From Pilaira anomala (taxonomy: Eukaryota; Mucoromycota; Mucoromycetes; Mucorales; Mucoraceae), in NCBI GenBank assembly GCA_025716855.1, contig JAIXMQ010000001.1, positions 434,001-498,000 on the forward strand: DNA of 64,000 nt, read 5' to 3'. Made by a program: the position numbers and the translations under genes. The notes under the pieces were generated by a model. It searched no databases, was not told the DNA's origin, and saw only the letters and a list, made by a program, of their open reading frames with translations. How positions within the stretch are numbered: position 1 is the first letter of the stretch; every line of letters starts with the position of its first letter. Shown here piece by piece: positions 23,091-36,035 of the stretch.

Positions 23091-23750
23091 TTTTTTTTTT
23101 AGCAAAGAGGAAACTTTTGATAGAAAAGATCCGGTTTGATGTGCAAAGAAAAAAAAAAGTTAAAAAAGAATGAACAAACAAGGAGAAAAAAAAACTTTTT
23201 TTTTGCTGTATTCTTATCAATGTACTGAATTGTTTGAAAAAAAAAAAAAAAAAAGTGACTGGCTTGAATGAAGGGACTGGGTGTTTCGTTTTTGTTTAAA
23301 TTACCCGTTTTGGAGTAGATCTTTTTTTAACTGTCAGCATCTACTACTAACTATTTGACAGCATCAAGTTGTTCTTTGCAAATTCTATTACTATATTTTT
23401 CTCTTTACTTTTCTTTCTCTTTCTTGTAAATTGAAGATGATGGGAAAAGAGAAAGTAAAGTGGTTGAAGAAAGAATAGGATATGAATAAGAATAGGCTTC
23501 ATCTAGATGAATAATGTTATTGCTGTGTGAGTCATATCATGAAAAAAAGGATTTATTCACAACCGTCTGATTATAAACGATAGATGGTACTGTCTTAAAT
23601 TTTTCATTAATTTTTTTTTAGTCGAGTGTACTAGTTAGGCAACCTTTATTCTTCGAATTTAAACAATTAGGATTGCTTTTGTTTAACAAAGTTTTCTCCC
23701 CTCTCGTTTTTTTTTTTTGTTGGGGAGTAAAATAAAAACAGCCTGCTTGG
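23091..23750. other. Promoter side of the NAT gene, no gene seen
   Basis: AT-rich with many A/T runs (for example an 18-nt A run at about 23237-23254) and CT-rich patches. Nothing coding is supported. Confidence 0.45.
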
Positions 23751-23884
23751 GAACCACAGCCAAAAAATTTTCGGACCACAACAGGTGTATTCGTAGGGAT
23801 GTAATAAGATCGGGCAAAAAGTATCTACAGGCGCTACCTGTGGTCCGAAATATAAATACCTTTTTTTTTGGCTGTGGTCCGAAT
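23751..23884. repeat. Inverted-repeat element with GGACCACAG motif
   Basis: The left side reads ACCACAGCCAAAAAATTTTC and then CGGACCACAACAGGT (23753-23796). The right side holds the reverse complement in matching order: ACCTGTGGTCCGAAA (23836-23850) and GGCTGTGGT (23870-23878). Arms of about 40 nt flank about 40 nt of spacer. It resembles the ends of a small non-autonomous DNA transposon, but no target-site duplication was evident to me. Confidence 0.6.
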
Positions 23885-26241
23885 CTTTTTATGAGAGAAG
23901 AACATCAACAAATGATATTTTTAATATGATATTACTTCCATAACTCCATCAACATTTTCAAACTAAGATACATAGAAAATGCTTACAAAGAAATGAAATA
24001 TGAGAAAAAAAAATAGAAATATTAATGTGTTTTAGTCCATATGTAAAAAACTCCTTCATCATCAGAAGCTTTGATTGGGATAAGTTCTTCTTATTTCTCG
24101 TCGTATAATAAGGCACTTTCTTTATATTTTGAGAACTGCACAAAAAGATTCCAAGTTGTCTTGGATAACATAGGATAATTAAATGACATTGACCTAAATT
24201 TATTTATGTAGATAAAATGTCATCTACCTTGTTTTTTCGTTTTTAAAAGGGTCAGAATTAAAAGCAAAAAGGTCGCTGACACCGACTCTTTTTATTTCGC
24301 TTGAATCTTGCTTACGCAGTATGAAAACTTGAAATCTTCACTTTTTGCTTGTAATTTTTTTTTAAAAAATATCAAAGTCCCTCCTTTTTTTTTTTTTGGT
24401 TGGAGATATAAAAAATAGACATTATATTCAACTGAACACTTTCACAAAAAAAGATAGTTTATTTATGTATATCACAACATGTTAAAGGAAGTTAAGTTTT
24501 ATCCGTTAAAATATATTACATAGTAAAGAATAATTTATCTCTAGTTAAACTGCATTAGCTTATTTGAATCTTCAAAAGCACCATTAATATTGCTGTATGT
24601 ACTTTCATCTGATAGGACGTTTAGTGGTGTTGACGTGGGCATTTTAGTTTTATGACCCCAAGTCGAATTTCATGATGAAAGACTATTATAGCGATGGAAC
24701 GGACAAGTACGACAACATAACAATCAATGATAATATCTTTATCTTACAAATGGCTACCAAGATAAGAACCATCAATCCAACTCTTTCTTCGATATCAGTA
24801 TGATTTTACGTGTCATTAAACACAATATTAAACTGCACGAACCGCTCGTAAACGAGGACGAAGAAGGATATAAACACCAGCTTCATCAAAGCTCACCTTT
24901 AACAACCGTTCTGTCCTTTTGCTTTCAAGCGCCAGCAGACCTACAAATAGCAATATATTTCTAAAATGAGTTGGAAGCTGTTTAGAAACATAATAAAGAA
25001 AAATAGAAACAATAAATTTCCATAACAACAACTATAGCCCCAGCAACACCTGCCATAACAATAATCGACAACAACAATCCGCATCAACAATCGACATCAA
25101 ATAATCGGCATAGATAATCGACGACGACAAAAGAAACCCAGAAACTGGTATTAAATCTTTAAATCTTTATGCATCAATAAACTTAACCTCCTAAAAGTTA
25201 ACTTCTAGGACCAGGAACTATCCCATGGTAAGTTAATTACAGATGTATAATAAAGAAATGTCGAGATCTACATTGATGCGCAAGTAGAGAACTAATGTAT
25301 TACACCTCAAGAAGTGCTGATTGCGGCATGTCAGAACATTGCAAACGTTCTACGGTAAGAAAACCACTTCATTCGTATCAAAATCAAACAATACAATAGA
25401 ACGCTATATCTGGTATGTAAAAGAAAAGATGCTAAAAGGAGGAGCAATCAATCAAACTTTTGCAATAATCTAACTCCAACTTCTAATAAAGGTAAAAGGC
25501 TCAGAGACGTCCCCTTATTCCCAACCAACAGTAGTGGGTGATCGACTGTCTTCATTTTATAATTAAAACTCTCTTCAGACAAATGGCTACACGAAGTTAC
25601 ATAAAAAAAAAATAGTTGCTGTATTAGTTTTTTAAAATTGCCTCTTATTTCAACAATATACGAAGCACAAAACCGACATCATCGCTTCCCTCGACTTTCT
25701 CAAATACAACGTATTAGGTGTCATCGAAGCAGAAGTAATAGAAAGGATTCATACAAATTATCAACACTATCATTCAGGTTTTCATTCGCCATTGTTTACT
25801 GTAATACAAAATCCATTACAATGAAATTGAATGAAAACTATCAAGTCTGCACTTCTTGTTCAGCCAAAAGAGATCCGAAGTAGCTCCCTCAACCGCAATT
25901 CAATGTCTTAATTTTCTCATGAACACAGAAAATACGGCTCTCACAGTATTTATCAAGAAAATATGAGACATACGTCGTAAAGCTCAAAATTATTACATCA
26001 AATTGTTCTGAAACCAACAACGTTGTCATATTTTATTGGAAAGGGATTAATACCTTCTTTGGTAGTATTTCTAGCAAGGATATATGCTCGACAGTTAATT
26101 AATTCAATAGATAATTAGCTACAGAATGGATGTCTCTTAGTGGCTTAGGATGAATTGATAAAGTAATTTAAGCATTTCGCACCTGAAGAAGTATGTTTTT
26201 TTTTAAAAAAAAAAGAAGAGCTGTCTTTTTCATATATCTAA
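23885..26241. other. About 2.3 kb without an intact gene; possibly eroded coding DNA
   Basis: Base composition from about 24650 to 26150 is less AT-rich than the neighbouring spacers, with few homopolymer runs. Several frames show short stretches that look protein-like, such as IIASLDFLKYNVLGVIEAEV near 25680-25740 (+) and SFDEAGVYILLRPRLRAVRAV near 24832-24895 (-), each soon interrupted. A degenerate repeat built on AATCGACAACAAC runs about 25060-25130. This may be a decayed gene or transposon, but I cannot name it. Confidence 0.35.
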
Positions 26242-28265
26242 ATGTCAAATAAAAAAACCGATCAAAAGGATCCTCAAGCTCTATTTCAGCAATTCTCACC
26301 AACCTTACATTTCGAAACAAGTGTACCTTCAAGTAAGGAATCATGGTTTGTTATTGCTGAACAAGTTGTACCAGTTACCCGAGATGCTTTTTGGGACACT
26401 ATTGTAAGAACGGACGCATAATAGATACAAAAACCAACAACAACAATAACCCCCCCTTTTTTTTTTAAAAAAAAAAATAGAGACGTTGGACTTTAGAACC
26501 ACAACTTGTGATACCACCTATTGAAAAAGCAGAAATTAAGTCAACTGTTCAAGTGGATCAAGACGATCATTCAGGTGATTCCCAAGAACCTATTGAAACT
26601 ATTGTAAGAGATTTGATTCCTAAACGTAAAACAAAGGATTCTGTTTTGAAAGAGCAAGTAGAATACTTTGAAAATGGTAATAATTAAGTGACTATAAAAA
26701 GGAAGCCATAAATGATTTAAAACTAAAAAAACGAAAATAGATAGAGAATCCCGAGTTATTTATAAACCGTTACTTACAGGTGAATCACTCTTACCATTTT
26801 ACTATCCAAAGGTAATGGCTCAATGCTTTTTTAATTTTTTTTTTTAAATACTCATTTTTTTGACAGGTAAAAGCATATAGCTTTGTTTATGATTCAGGAT
26901 CCAATGAAGAATTTGAGTAAATAGAATATGAATACCGAAGTTGATTAAGATAATTAACTTGTTTTGTTAAAGAGAGGAAAGAGGGATGCTAAGATTGGAA
27001 ATTATCCCTTGTGAACCATCAGAGACATTAGTGACAGATCCCAAAATGGTAACTTTAAACATTTATTCATAAATCATGTTAATTTATTTTTCAATTTTTC
27101 ATATAGCAATACGCTTTAAAGGCTATTTTACACAAGTTATTCAAATGGTGCATTCAGACTAGGTTAGGTTATAAGAAAAAGGCTCAACATGATGTATTGG
27201 TATCAAAGGAAACGTATCAGCTCATGTATCAAAATATTAAATCCAAATATGGCCCACAACTTGTAGCGTAAGTAGTAGTTAAATTAACAAGAAAATCCGA
27301 CTTTCGAAAATTGATGCATCTATTAGGAATTGGACCGAAAAAACAGATCCAAAAAAATTTGTTTATGAAGATTTAGCTATTGCAAGTTATTTACTTTGTT
27401 TATGGAAAGAGGAAGAAATTAAAACAAAGAGGTATGCTAGGTTGATCAAGTGAAAACATACTTTAAACTAATATGTAAATTATAGAAAGCAAACATTTGT
27501 AGATTTAGGCTGTGGAAATGGATTATTAACATTTCTGTTGGTTAGTGAAGGGTATGAAGGATATGGTATAGATATTGCTGACCGTAAAATATGGCCAGCC
27601 TTATGTAAAGAAAATAAGGATATGCTTCAAGGTAAATGTTATAGTTATGAGTTATATACACATATAATTCTAACAAATTTATATATTTTTAGTGAAGGCC
27701 CTTTATCCAGCCCAGGTTAGTTACCCAAATACTGAATGGCTAATTGGAAATCATGCTGATGAACTAGTACCATGGTAATGTATGTGTATTATAGTATGAC
27801 TAATGTATTAAATATATTTATTGTTGGGATGCAGGATACCAATCATTGCTTCTAAATCAGGAGAGGACTGCAAGTAAGGAGATATAGAAATAGGTCATTT
27901 ATAGAGAAGAATATGTATTAATTGTTTATAGATTTATGGTAATTCCTTGTTGTTTTTATGGACTTGATGGCACAAGATCTTTATCATTGCCAGAGTCTGA
28001 AACTTTAGGGAAATATAGAGCTTATACAAACTATGTTAAAGAAATTGCTTCAACTGTTGGCTATATCTGTGAAGAAGATTATTTGAGAATTCCGAGCACA
28101 AAAAATATTGCTATTATTGGTAGATTAAAGCAACCAAATCATCAAAACAGCAAATTGAATAAATCAATTCAAATTGCAAGTCAATCATTTATTCCTCGTA
28201 AAACTGACCGAGAAAAAGAAGAAGAAAGACAGGAGTTCTTGAAGAGACCAAAATTAGGAAAATGA
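26242..28265 (+). CDS. TRM44: tRNA(Ser) Um44 2'-O-methyltransferase TRM44
   Basis: AdoMet-dependent methyltransferase that makes 2'-O-methyluridine at position 44 of tRNA-Ser in the cytoplasm. Eleven small exons keep phase throughout: 26242-26403, 26481-26676, 26741-26811, 26867-26916, 26973-27048, 27107-27267, 27327-27431, 27486-27631, 27693-27774, 27835-27873, 27932-28265, giving 473 aa. Splicing yields [20 protein letters not shown] followed by the SAM-binding motif [16 protein letters not shown] (about residues 278-292), and [13 protein letters not shown]. The substrate-pocket stretch [16 protein letters not shown] comes next, and [25 protein letters not shown] marks the C-terminal family block. 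The exon-4/exon-5 acceptor at 26973 was picked because it alone keeps the [11 protein letters not shown] frame. This is the most intron-dense gene here. Confidence 0.9.
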
Positions 28266-28338
28266 ACTTAAATAAAATCCCTCGAGTCTATATCTTTTAA
28301 ACCCTTTTTCTTTCACTCTTTGTTATTCTCATTGAAAA

Positions 28339-29702
28339 ATGAGGTTCTGTTTTATTATACTTACTACTTTAATTCTAATACAAGCTTTTCATGGCGTTCA
28401 ATCACAATTACTAGGTAGCGTAAGCCATGTTCTAGATAATATATCTAATGGTGGTGCTTCAGGCTCATCTTCACCTTCTGCTCCACCAAATGATTCTTCT
28501 AAGCCATCTGCTACCGTTCCTGCTGCTGTTTCTTCTGCTGCCCCCCCTCCTCCACCACCAGTTCCCACTCAGACTATTCCAGCCGCACCACCTTCTCCTC
28601 CACCTGCTGTTATAACTACTAGTTCAGCACCAGCACCACCTCCTCCACCTCCTCCTTCTCCTCCTCCATCTCCAACACAAGCAACTAACAACAACAACAA
28701 TAATAATAATAATAAGAATAGTAATGATAGATCACCTGCAACTAATCCAACCACAGATACTACTTCTCCTCCTCCAGCAGCAGCAGCAGTCAGTACTCCA
28801 AATTCACATAACACACCTGCAGCAACTACTTCCTCAGGAGGATCAGCATCTAAATCAAACAAGAATAATAAGAATAATTCTAACACCAATACAAGTGATG
28901 ATTCTGACACTGACGAAGATACAGACGAAGCTTCACCAACTAATATTAATGGAGGAGTAAATAGATCTACTACAACGACAGCCAATGAAAAACCAAGTCC
29001 AGGAAATAAGACAGGTACCATTGTTGGTGCAGTAGTTGGTAGTATTTGTAAGTCGTACCATATATAATATATATAGACTTTATTAACTCAATTATTACTC
29101 CTTTTTTCTCACTCTCACTCCTTATAAATAAAGTCGGAGTAGCATTAATTGGTGGTGCATTGATTGTGATCAAAAGACGTGGAAGATGTGCTAAACGTAG
29201 CAATAAGCGTGCAGAGGATTTTGAGGATTTTGGATTAGCAGATACTGATTTCCCTCACCGTCGATCACCCGCTATGCAATCAGCACTCGTTACAAATGCT
29301 GCTGTTACACCTGTATCACCTACAATTCCTAGGTTAAATGATCAGGGTAACTTCTACGGTGGTAGTCCCCCTATAGCCGAAGATGGTTATAGTAACAGCG
29401 GTAGAGGATTTGTTCCACCTTATCAACCTCAATTAGAAGGTCAGTCTTATTATTATCAACAGCAGCAGCAACAACAAGAGCCTACAGGAGCGGGTTACTA
29501 CGATGATGCTGGATATTATTACGAAGGACAACAACAACCAATGGCTACAAATAATATGGGTACTAATACAAGTTATGATATGACTCAACAGTATCAACCT
29601 TATAATAATACTACAGAGCCTACTTATTCTGATCCACCTTACGCCACTGATCAATTCTATAAGCCTGATCAAGTGGATGTTAAGCCTCATGAACGCATGT
29701 AG
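28339..29702 (+). CDS. Mucin-like single-pass cell-surface protein
   Basis: Two exons, 28339-29047 and 29134-29702, give 425 aa. A signal peptide occupies residues 1-22 (IILTTLILIQAFHGVQS). The extracellular part of about 200 residues is Pro/Ser/Thr/Ala-rich with poly-Pro and poly-Asn tracts, likely O-glycosylated. The splice falls inside the membrane segment and rebuilds GTIVGAVVGSIFGVALIGGA, followed by the stop-transfer KRRGRCAKR. The cytosolic tail of about 170 residues is Tyr/Gln-rich with a poly-Gln run. The layout matches fungal wall-stress or osmosensor proteins (Mid2/Wsc/Msb2 style), but no WSC domain is present. Sensor function is inference from architecture. It starts 74 bp after the TRM44 stop on the same strand. 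Confidence 0.8.
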
Positions 29703-29843
29703 TTAAATATCTGTATCAACCCATTTCTTATTTTTTTTCTCTCTTTATTTTAATATATATATCATAAAGCTCTCTTTTATTTATTTAGGAGTCAGGAGAT
29801 CACACAAAAAAAAGTATCCCTTATTTTTTTTCTGTTTTATTTC

Positions 29844-31145
29844 TCATCTAAATAAACCATTAAAACGAACATTTGGTGATCGAGGATTATTACTTCTAAA
29901 AAATACATTTGTTCCTTTACAGCTATTTACTACTTCTTGTATGTGCATAGCATACCAATCACGCTCTGAGATAGTCATATTCCAAGAGCTCTTTAATGTT
30001 TTATGTCCAAATCGCTTTCTGTAAAACCAAATAATAGGCCAAGTGATGACCCAAAGAAAAGTAATAAAGAAAAAGAATCTTATATACTTGTTATCAATCC
30101 ATCTTGAAATATCATGATCTGTCTTTACAATAATTTCATGATTTTCCATTTGAAACGAAATTTCTATATTTTCATAAAATCCACTATTACGAATAGCAGT
30201 AGTTAAAGCTACATATTAGATAAGTAAAAAATTGATTACATGTCATCTTCTCTTTCTCTTTTTTTTTTATTTACCTCGTGTTAAACCACTAAAATCCCAA
30301 TTGATTTCTTTTGTAAGTTTCAACTCTTTCAGTATATTCTTTTCGCGGATATAATCATTGCACAAATCTCTCAAAGTCTTGTTTTCACCAGTATTTTTAT
30401 CTGGCGTAATATAAATACCTTGGCACGTGGTAGAAACTTCATCATCTACTTTGAAATCAAAGTTGAAATCATCAATGCGGCGTGTTGTTGGTTGACGTTC
30501 TTGAACAAGTTCACCATCACTGTTTCGTGTCGAAATTGTGTTATATTCAGTTTCTTCGTGATATCCTATATTTGACAGTTAGATATATATCTATTTTTCT
30601 CATTTATCTTTCCACTAAATATTACCATAAAAATGGATCGTCATACGAGGTCGAGTATTATGTTGATATAAAAATTGAACTAATGCTTCTGGGTCATTAT
30701 TAATATGCTTATCTCTTGAAATAACACCATCTTTTACTGTCTTGTATTTGGCTCGATATAACGAGTAATTAGGCGGTGCTGGTCGACCAGCGAATTCTTC
30801 ATATTCTTCAGACCGGGATTGAATATCGCCAAGCAATGGCGCATTAGCTTGACCATCGGCTGGATTATCGATATAAGGTCCGTAATCACCTGTAGAATTT
30901 TGTGAAGGTAAGCCAGGATTGAATGGTGGGCTAGATGAATCTAATACATAGCCATCGTAGCTAGGTCTGTTGGGTGGTGGAGAAGGTTCAGCTGCGGCAG
31001 AAGAAGGAATAACAGCTTCGTCATAAGGAGGCGGTGCTGAATCCATATTTTCTGGTGGTGCAGAGGGTCTGCTAGAGGAAGAAGAAGAAGTGGGAACAGA
31101 AGGTGAAGTGAAGGAGTAATAAAAGGCGTTTTCTTTTTTCGACAT
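29844..31145 (-). CDS. Conserved fungal membrane protein with PPxY motif
   Basis: Three exons, 31145-30626, 30565-30275, 30208-29844, keep phase and give 391 aa. The N-terminal third is disordered and Pro/Ser-rich with PPPYDEA (about residues 37-43), a PPxY motif that in other proteins recruits WW domains of Rsp5/NEDD4 ubiquitin ligases. A folded middle part follows (ALVQFLYQHNTRPRMTIHFYG, then RRIDDFNFDFKVDDEV and INWDFSGLTR). Near the C-terminus is one membrane segment (FFFFITFLWVITWPIIWFY) followed by basic residues and an MTISERDWYAMHIQEVVNSC block. I know proteins of this design from fungi as uncharacterised membrane proteins. The converging poly-Q tail gene on the plus strand ends 142 bp away. 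Function is not known. Confidence 0.8.
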
Positions 31146-31442
31146 TTATGTTATAAAACGAGTTAGAAGTAAAAGAAAAAGAGCTAGGTCTTGCCAAGCA
31201 TTTTATAAAGACAACTGAAAAACGCGTAGGACAAAAAATTACATTTGTAAATATTTATTTGAAAATTATATTAATTATTATTCTTTGTGAATTAAGGTAA
31301 TGCGTGTTCGTTATGTATTAAGGTAATGTTTGTTCTGAATGTAGAGAAACAGTAGAAGAAGAAGAGAAAAAATATTCGTTCTGGACAGCCCCTACAAAGA
31401 TATATATTAGTTTAAGACGCTACGAATGAAAACATGTATTCT

Positions 31443-34400
31443 TTATGTCTCACCCATCATCATTGCTGCTCTCTCATAATAATCGTTATTAGTTGCATCT
31501 TTATTATGTAATCCTTGCTCGTAAATTTCACCAATCCGTTTGATTGCTTCACGTTCATTTATACCTGCCGCCATTTCCCAATAATCTAGTGCTTTAGTCA
31601 TATTGTATTCTGTGCCTACACCTTTCTCATAACATTTGGCTACTGTTACATACGCTTCGCTCCCACCAGATTCTGCAATTTCTAATAGCATAAGAAACCC
31701 AGTATTGACATCTTTTGGTTTACGTCCCCAACCATTCAGATGATACAAAGCCACCATAATTTGAGCATAGACACCAGAGATCGTGTTATTAGCATCACTT
31801 GTTGCGCTTTCAAACCAAACAAATGCTTCTTCTCTCATATCTTCTGCTTCTTCTGGATCTATAATAGTATCAGCCATTGTATGTTTTAATCGACCTATTG
31901 CCAATTCTGCTAGACTACCACCATTTAATCGATATGAGGACTCATACCACTGTAATGCTCTTTCACGGTCTTTACCCAATTCTTCTTCTAAATAACCTTC
32001 TTCAAAGTAATTTCCTATCATTAATGCAGCCATTGGATCACCTATTTGAGCGGCCTCGCAGTAGTAAGCAAATGCTCTTTTATAATCTTGTATTACTATA
32101 GCTACGCCTTGATTTGAGAATCCTGTGTGTGATAAATGACCTAGTTCTCGTAATGCATCTGGTACATGAAATTGACCTGCTAATTTAAATAGTTCATATC
32201 CAAATAAGTAATCTTCTTTGCAATTCCAAACGAGACGAGCCAACTCATAAGTTGCTAACGGATGGCCTTGATCAGAAGCTTTTGTAAAATACTTTTGTGC
32301 AGCGATAATATTTCTCTCTAATTTACCCAAACTATTTAAATGAAATAATCCTAGTTGGTAATGCGATTCTCGATGCCTGCCTTTTTCCGCTGCATTTCTA
32401 AACCATTCTAAAGCGCTTATATCATCACAATCTAATGTAAGATAAATTACGCCTAGTCTCCACATAGCATCTACATTCTGTGAAATACGCACAGAACGAC
32501 GATAAGATTCTTTTGCCAATGCCACATTACTGCATGTCCCTCTACCGATTTCATAACATTGGCCCAATATGTAAAATGCTAAGCCAAGACCGAGTCTATT
32601 TTCAAATGTTTTTTCATCTTTTTCATGTTGTTCTGCTAACAAATATTCTTCTTTTTCAGTTGTACCTTCTTTCTCAATAAGTTCTTGCAATGCTCTAAAG
32701 TGATCTTCATCATCGCCATTTTTTGTCCCATAGCCTTGAAAGTCATATGATATCAGCATTACTTTTGCTTTAATATTATCCTTTAAATCTGCTGCCCTTT
32801 GAAACCAATAAATTGCTTTTACATGTTGACCCATGACATTACCCAGAATCTCACCAGCTTTAATCATAGCTAATTCATGCTTAGCTGAAGCTGCTTCAAT
32901 GTAGAATGAAAGTGCTCGTTCGATATCCTTTAACACCGTTTTACCAAAGCCATTTTCGTACATTAAACCCAATTGATAGAGAGCGATAGTATCACCAAGT
33001 TCAGCAGCATTTTCTAATAAATCTAAAATAGTGACATCTTCGTCATATCTATCTTGTTCATCTCGTAAATCATTCTCTTCTGATAAAAAAAGTAAAGCTA
33101 GTGCGCGCATACAACCTGCATGACCTACACCTTCTTCATATCGATGTTTGGCTTCTTCCTCTTCGTTTATAGAGACATAATATCCACCCAGTTCATAAGC
33201 AGCATCGTTATCTCCTTCATCCGCGGCAAACATTAGCCAAGAAACACCTTCAGTTATTGAAATTTCCGTTCCTAAGCCATACATTAACATGTATCCTAAA
33301 TTTATACATATTAATTTTTTTTTATGACACAAAATCTAAAGAAATATGTACATTTACCTAGATAATATTTCATGCGACGTGCTTGTATACTTGCATCCTC
33401 AGATAACTGACTCATTTCATCTAATTCAGGTTTCAACTTTTGTAGGTAATTGAAAGCAGAAGTGTAATCTTGATCGTCCATATAAAAATTGACAAGTCTA
33501 CAAAGCGAGCGCTGTTTAGCCCAATCAAATTCTTTCTGTTCAACGCAACAGATATACCAACGTAAAGCATCTTTTTTGTTTATAGTGGCCCCTATTCCAT
33601 TTTCTGAACAGTATCCAAGAATTTCGAATACTTGAGCCAACTCTTTTTCTGGTTTAGATTGCATTTGATTTAACCAAGTATAAACTGTATTTTGGTCTAC
33701 TGTTTTTGTAGTATGGTTTTCAAATACAACTAGTTTAGCAAGTTCAAGTCTTGCTTTCCAGCCAATGTTAGACTGTATACTGTATGTTTCTGTCAATCGA
33801 TGATATACAGATAAAGATTCTTGTATCATTTCATTTCGATAATATAATTCCGCTAAGTTTAATCCAGCACTAAAAAGGACCGATAAGTATAAATTACATT
33901 CATGACAAATCACACACAAGTAACGTTACACTGAGTAGCCTAGTCGTTCCGATTTTATTAAGCAGGAAATAGCTTTTTCAAGATTGACAGGTTCGACTGT
34001 ACCAAGTTCATAGAATTCAGAAAGCGCGTGCAGAGACATGGCATCATTCATCGCTGCAGCTTCTTGAAATAATTCCATTGCTTTCTTTTGATGTTGCTGT
34101 TGTGTTTGTCCTTCTTCTTCAATTAGACCATTTTTATAAAATGTGGCTAACTCACGTAAGGCCGAAACATCACCTTGATTGATAGCCTTAGTCAACCAAC
34201 GTATAGATTCAATCGGATTATCTAATAACCTTGCTAATCGTACCATAGCTAACGTCAGATTATTTTTAGATGCTAATGTATACCAATAAATAGCTTTTTT
34301 AATATCCACATTTATGTACAGTCCATTTTCATAATAAAGGCCTACACTATATTGAGCTGTTTTATGTCCACGCTCCGCTGCCTTGACATACCAAACAAAT

Positions 34401-36035
34401 GCAGCTGGCGTATCTTTAATCCAATTATCATTTGAATTGAATCCATTAGATAGCATATACGCAACTTGAAACTGACAATCTATATCACCACTCATTGCAC
34501 CTTTTGTATATAGCCCGAATGCTTTTTCCGTATCCTTTTTTACTTCTTCATACCATGCGGCTAACCAATAATGAGCTTCTGAAAAATCAAGTGCAGACAA
34601 ATCTATCAATTCTTTTACAGCCCAATCCATATCTTTTTTAACGCCACCCCAACCGTTATATCTATATCGTGCTACCATTAATCTTGCCATATTACGCTGA
34701 TCCAAAAAACCAATAGGAACATCTAAAATAGAAACTTTTGAGTTGTCGACCGGGGTACTTTGCGATGCAATTTCGAACCATTTTAATGCAAGGGCATGTT
34801 GATGATTGGCTTGAAATAACTGTGCCAAGGTCAGTTGAGCTGATAAAGATCCAGCTTTTGCAGCACGTTGATAGGCATCCAATGTATTTTCTGTATGTGC
34901 TAATAACCCTAATGATCGAATATCACCTTGTGATGCAGCTGATTCAAATAATGAACGAGATTGATCGAGGTCTTTTTTTATACCAATACCTTCTGCATAC
35001 ATCATACCTAAATCACGTTGTGCTGGAGCGTAACCAAGTCGAGATGATTTTGTCAAGTGTTTTAATGCTACTGTCATATCCTGATCTAAACCTAATTCAC
35101 CTAATCGATAGTTGATTCCTACCAAATAATGTGCTAATGCCAAAACAGAAGGGTATACAATAGGTGACAAAATCGCTCGTTTATAATACTCAATTGCTTT
35201 TGAACTATCTTGTTGTACTAAAATACCTTCTTCATGCAAAGAGCCAAGTCGAATTAAAGCGCTTGCATTTTCCTGTTGTACAATACATTTAAGTTTTACC
35301 TTAATAAAAAAAAGTTACTTAAATTACCTGACTCTTGGCTTTTGATAACCAATAGAGCGCAACATCTAATAAAGCTTGATTTTCTTTTACAATAATTTGA
35401 TCTTTAGTGACATCTATTTGATGTATGAGTAAATTAGCGAGTGCAGTTTGAGCCTCCGCGAATCCTTGGTATGCCGATCTCTCGTACCACATTTTGGCAC
35501 TTTCGTTTGATTGTTTGACAAGTATGCCATGATGATAAAAGACTGCTAATACATATTGAGCATACTTATTTCCTTCCTCTGCTGATAATGACATATAATG
35601 TAAACCCTGTTGTGGTTTGTACTGCTTGAATAGAATGACGGACATGCGATATTTTCCTAAACTATTCTGACATTTCTCAAAATATTCAAAAGCTCTTTTA
35701 TCATTATGGTCGTCATAATAGCATGCTAGAGGGTAATAAGCGTCTGGATATTGACGTAGTTCATACAATTCTCGGAATCCCTGAGCTTCATCTTTTTTTG
35801 TATGTATTCCATATATTTTACATTGTGCAACATGTACGCGTGTCGTTATATTTCTATCGTCGGTATGAGCAAGATTTTTATGATACAATTCAGTGTCTGT
35901 CATCATAGTGATCGATGAAGGTAAAATGTCGGATATAGTTTGGTTGGCAAAATAATTTTTTAATAATTGATGAGTTGTATCGTAAACTTCTACTGTTATA
36001 TCATCTACAGAAGTTTTATTGCTATCACTTCCCAT
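31443..36035 (-). CDS. Large Sel1-like repeat protein (1471 aa)
   Basis: Four exons, 36035-35328, 35272-33930, 33869-33358, 33295-31443, keep phase. The whole protein after about residue 60 is a solenoid of Sel1-like repeats, TPR-related helix pairs of about 36 residues. Typical units are AQYVLAVFYHHGILV, AQRDLGMMYAEGIGIKKD, TAQYSVGLYYENGLYI, ALYQLGLMYENGFGKT and AYVTVAKCYEKGVGTEYN. There are roughly 25-30 units. No signal peptide, membrane helix or enzymatic domain is visible, so it should be a cytosolic scaffold. Sel1-repeat proteins act in ERAD (Hrd3/SEL1L) and chitin synthase activation (Skt5/Chs4), but this protein lacks the diagnostic parts of either. A chitin synthase gene lies 11 kb away; that may be coincidence. 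The third splice uses the donor inside TCAGT/GTAACG, which restores GYSVAGLNLAELYY. Confidence 0.85.

Noticed and set aside
28569..29021. 150-codon minus-strand frame
   Set aside because: It is antisense to the Pro/Ser/Asn-rich exon of the mucin-like gene; low-complexity codons keep the reverse frame open.
34738..35115. 125-codon plus-strand frame
   Set aside because: Antisense to Sel1 repeats, whose frame is supported by the repeat pattern and splice phase.
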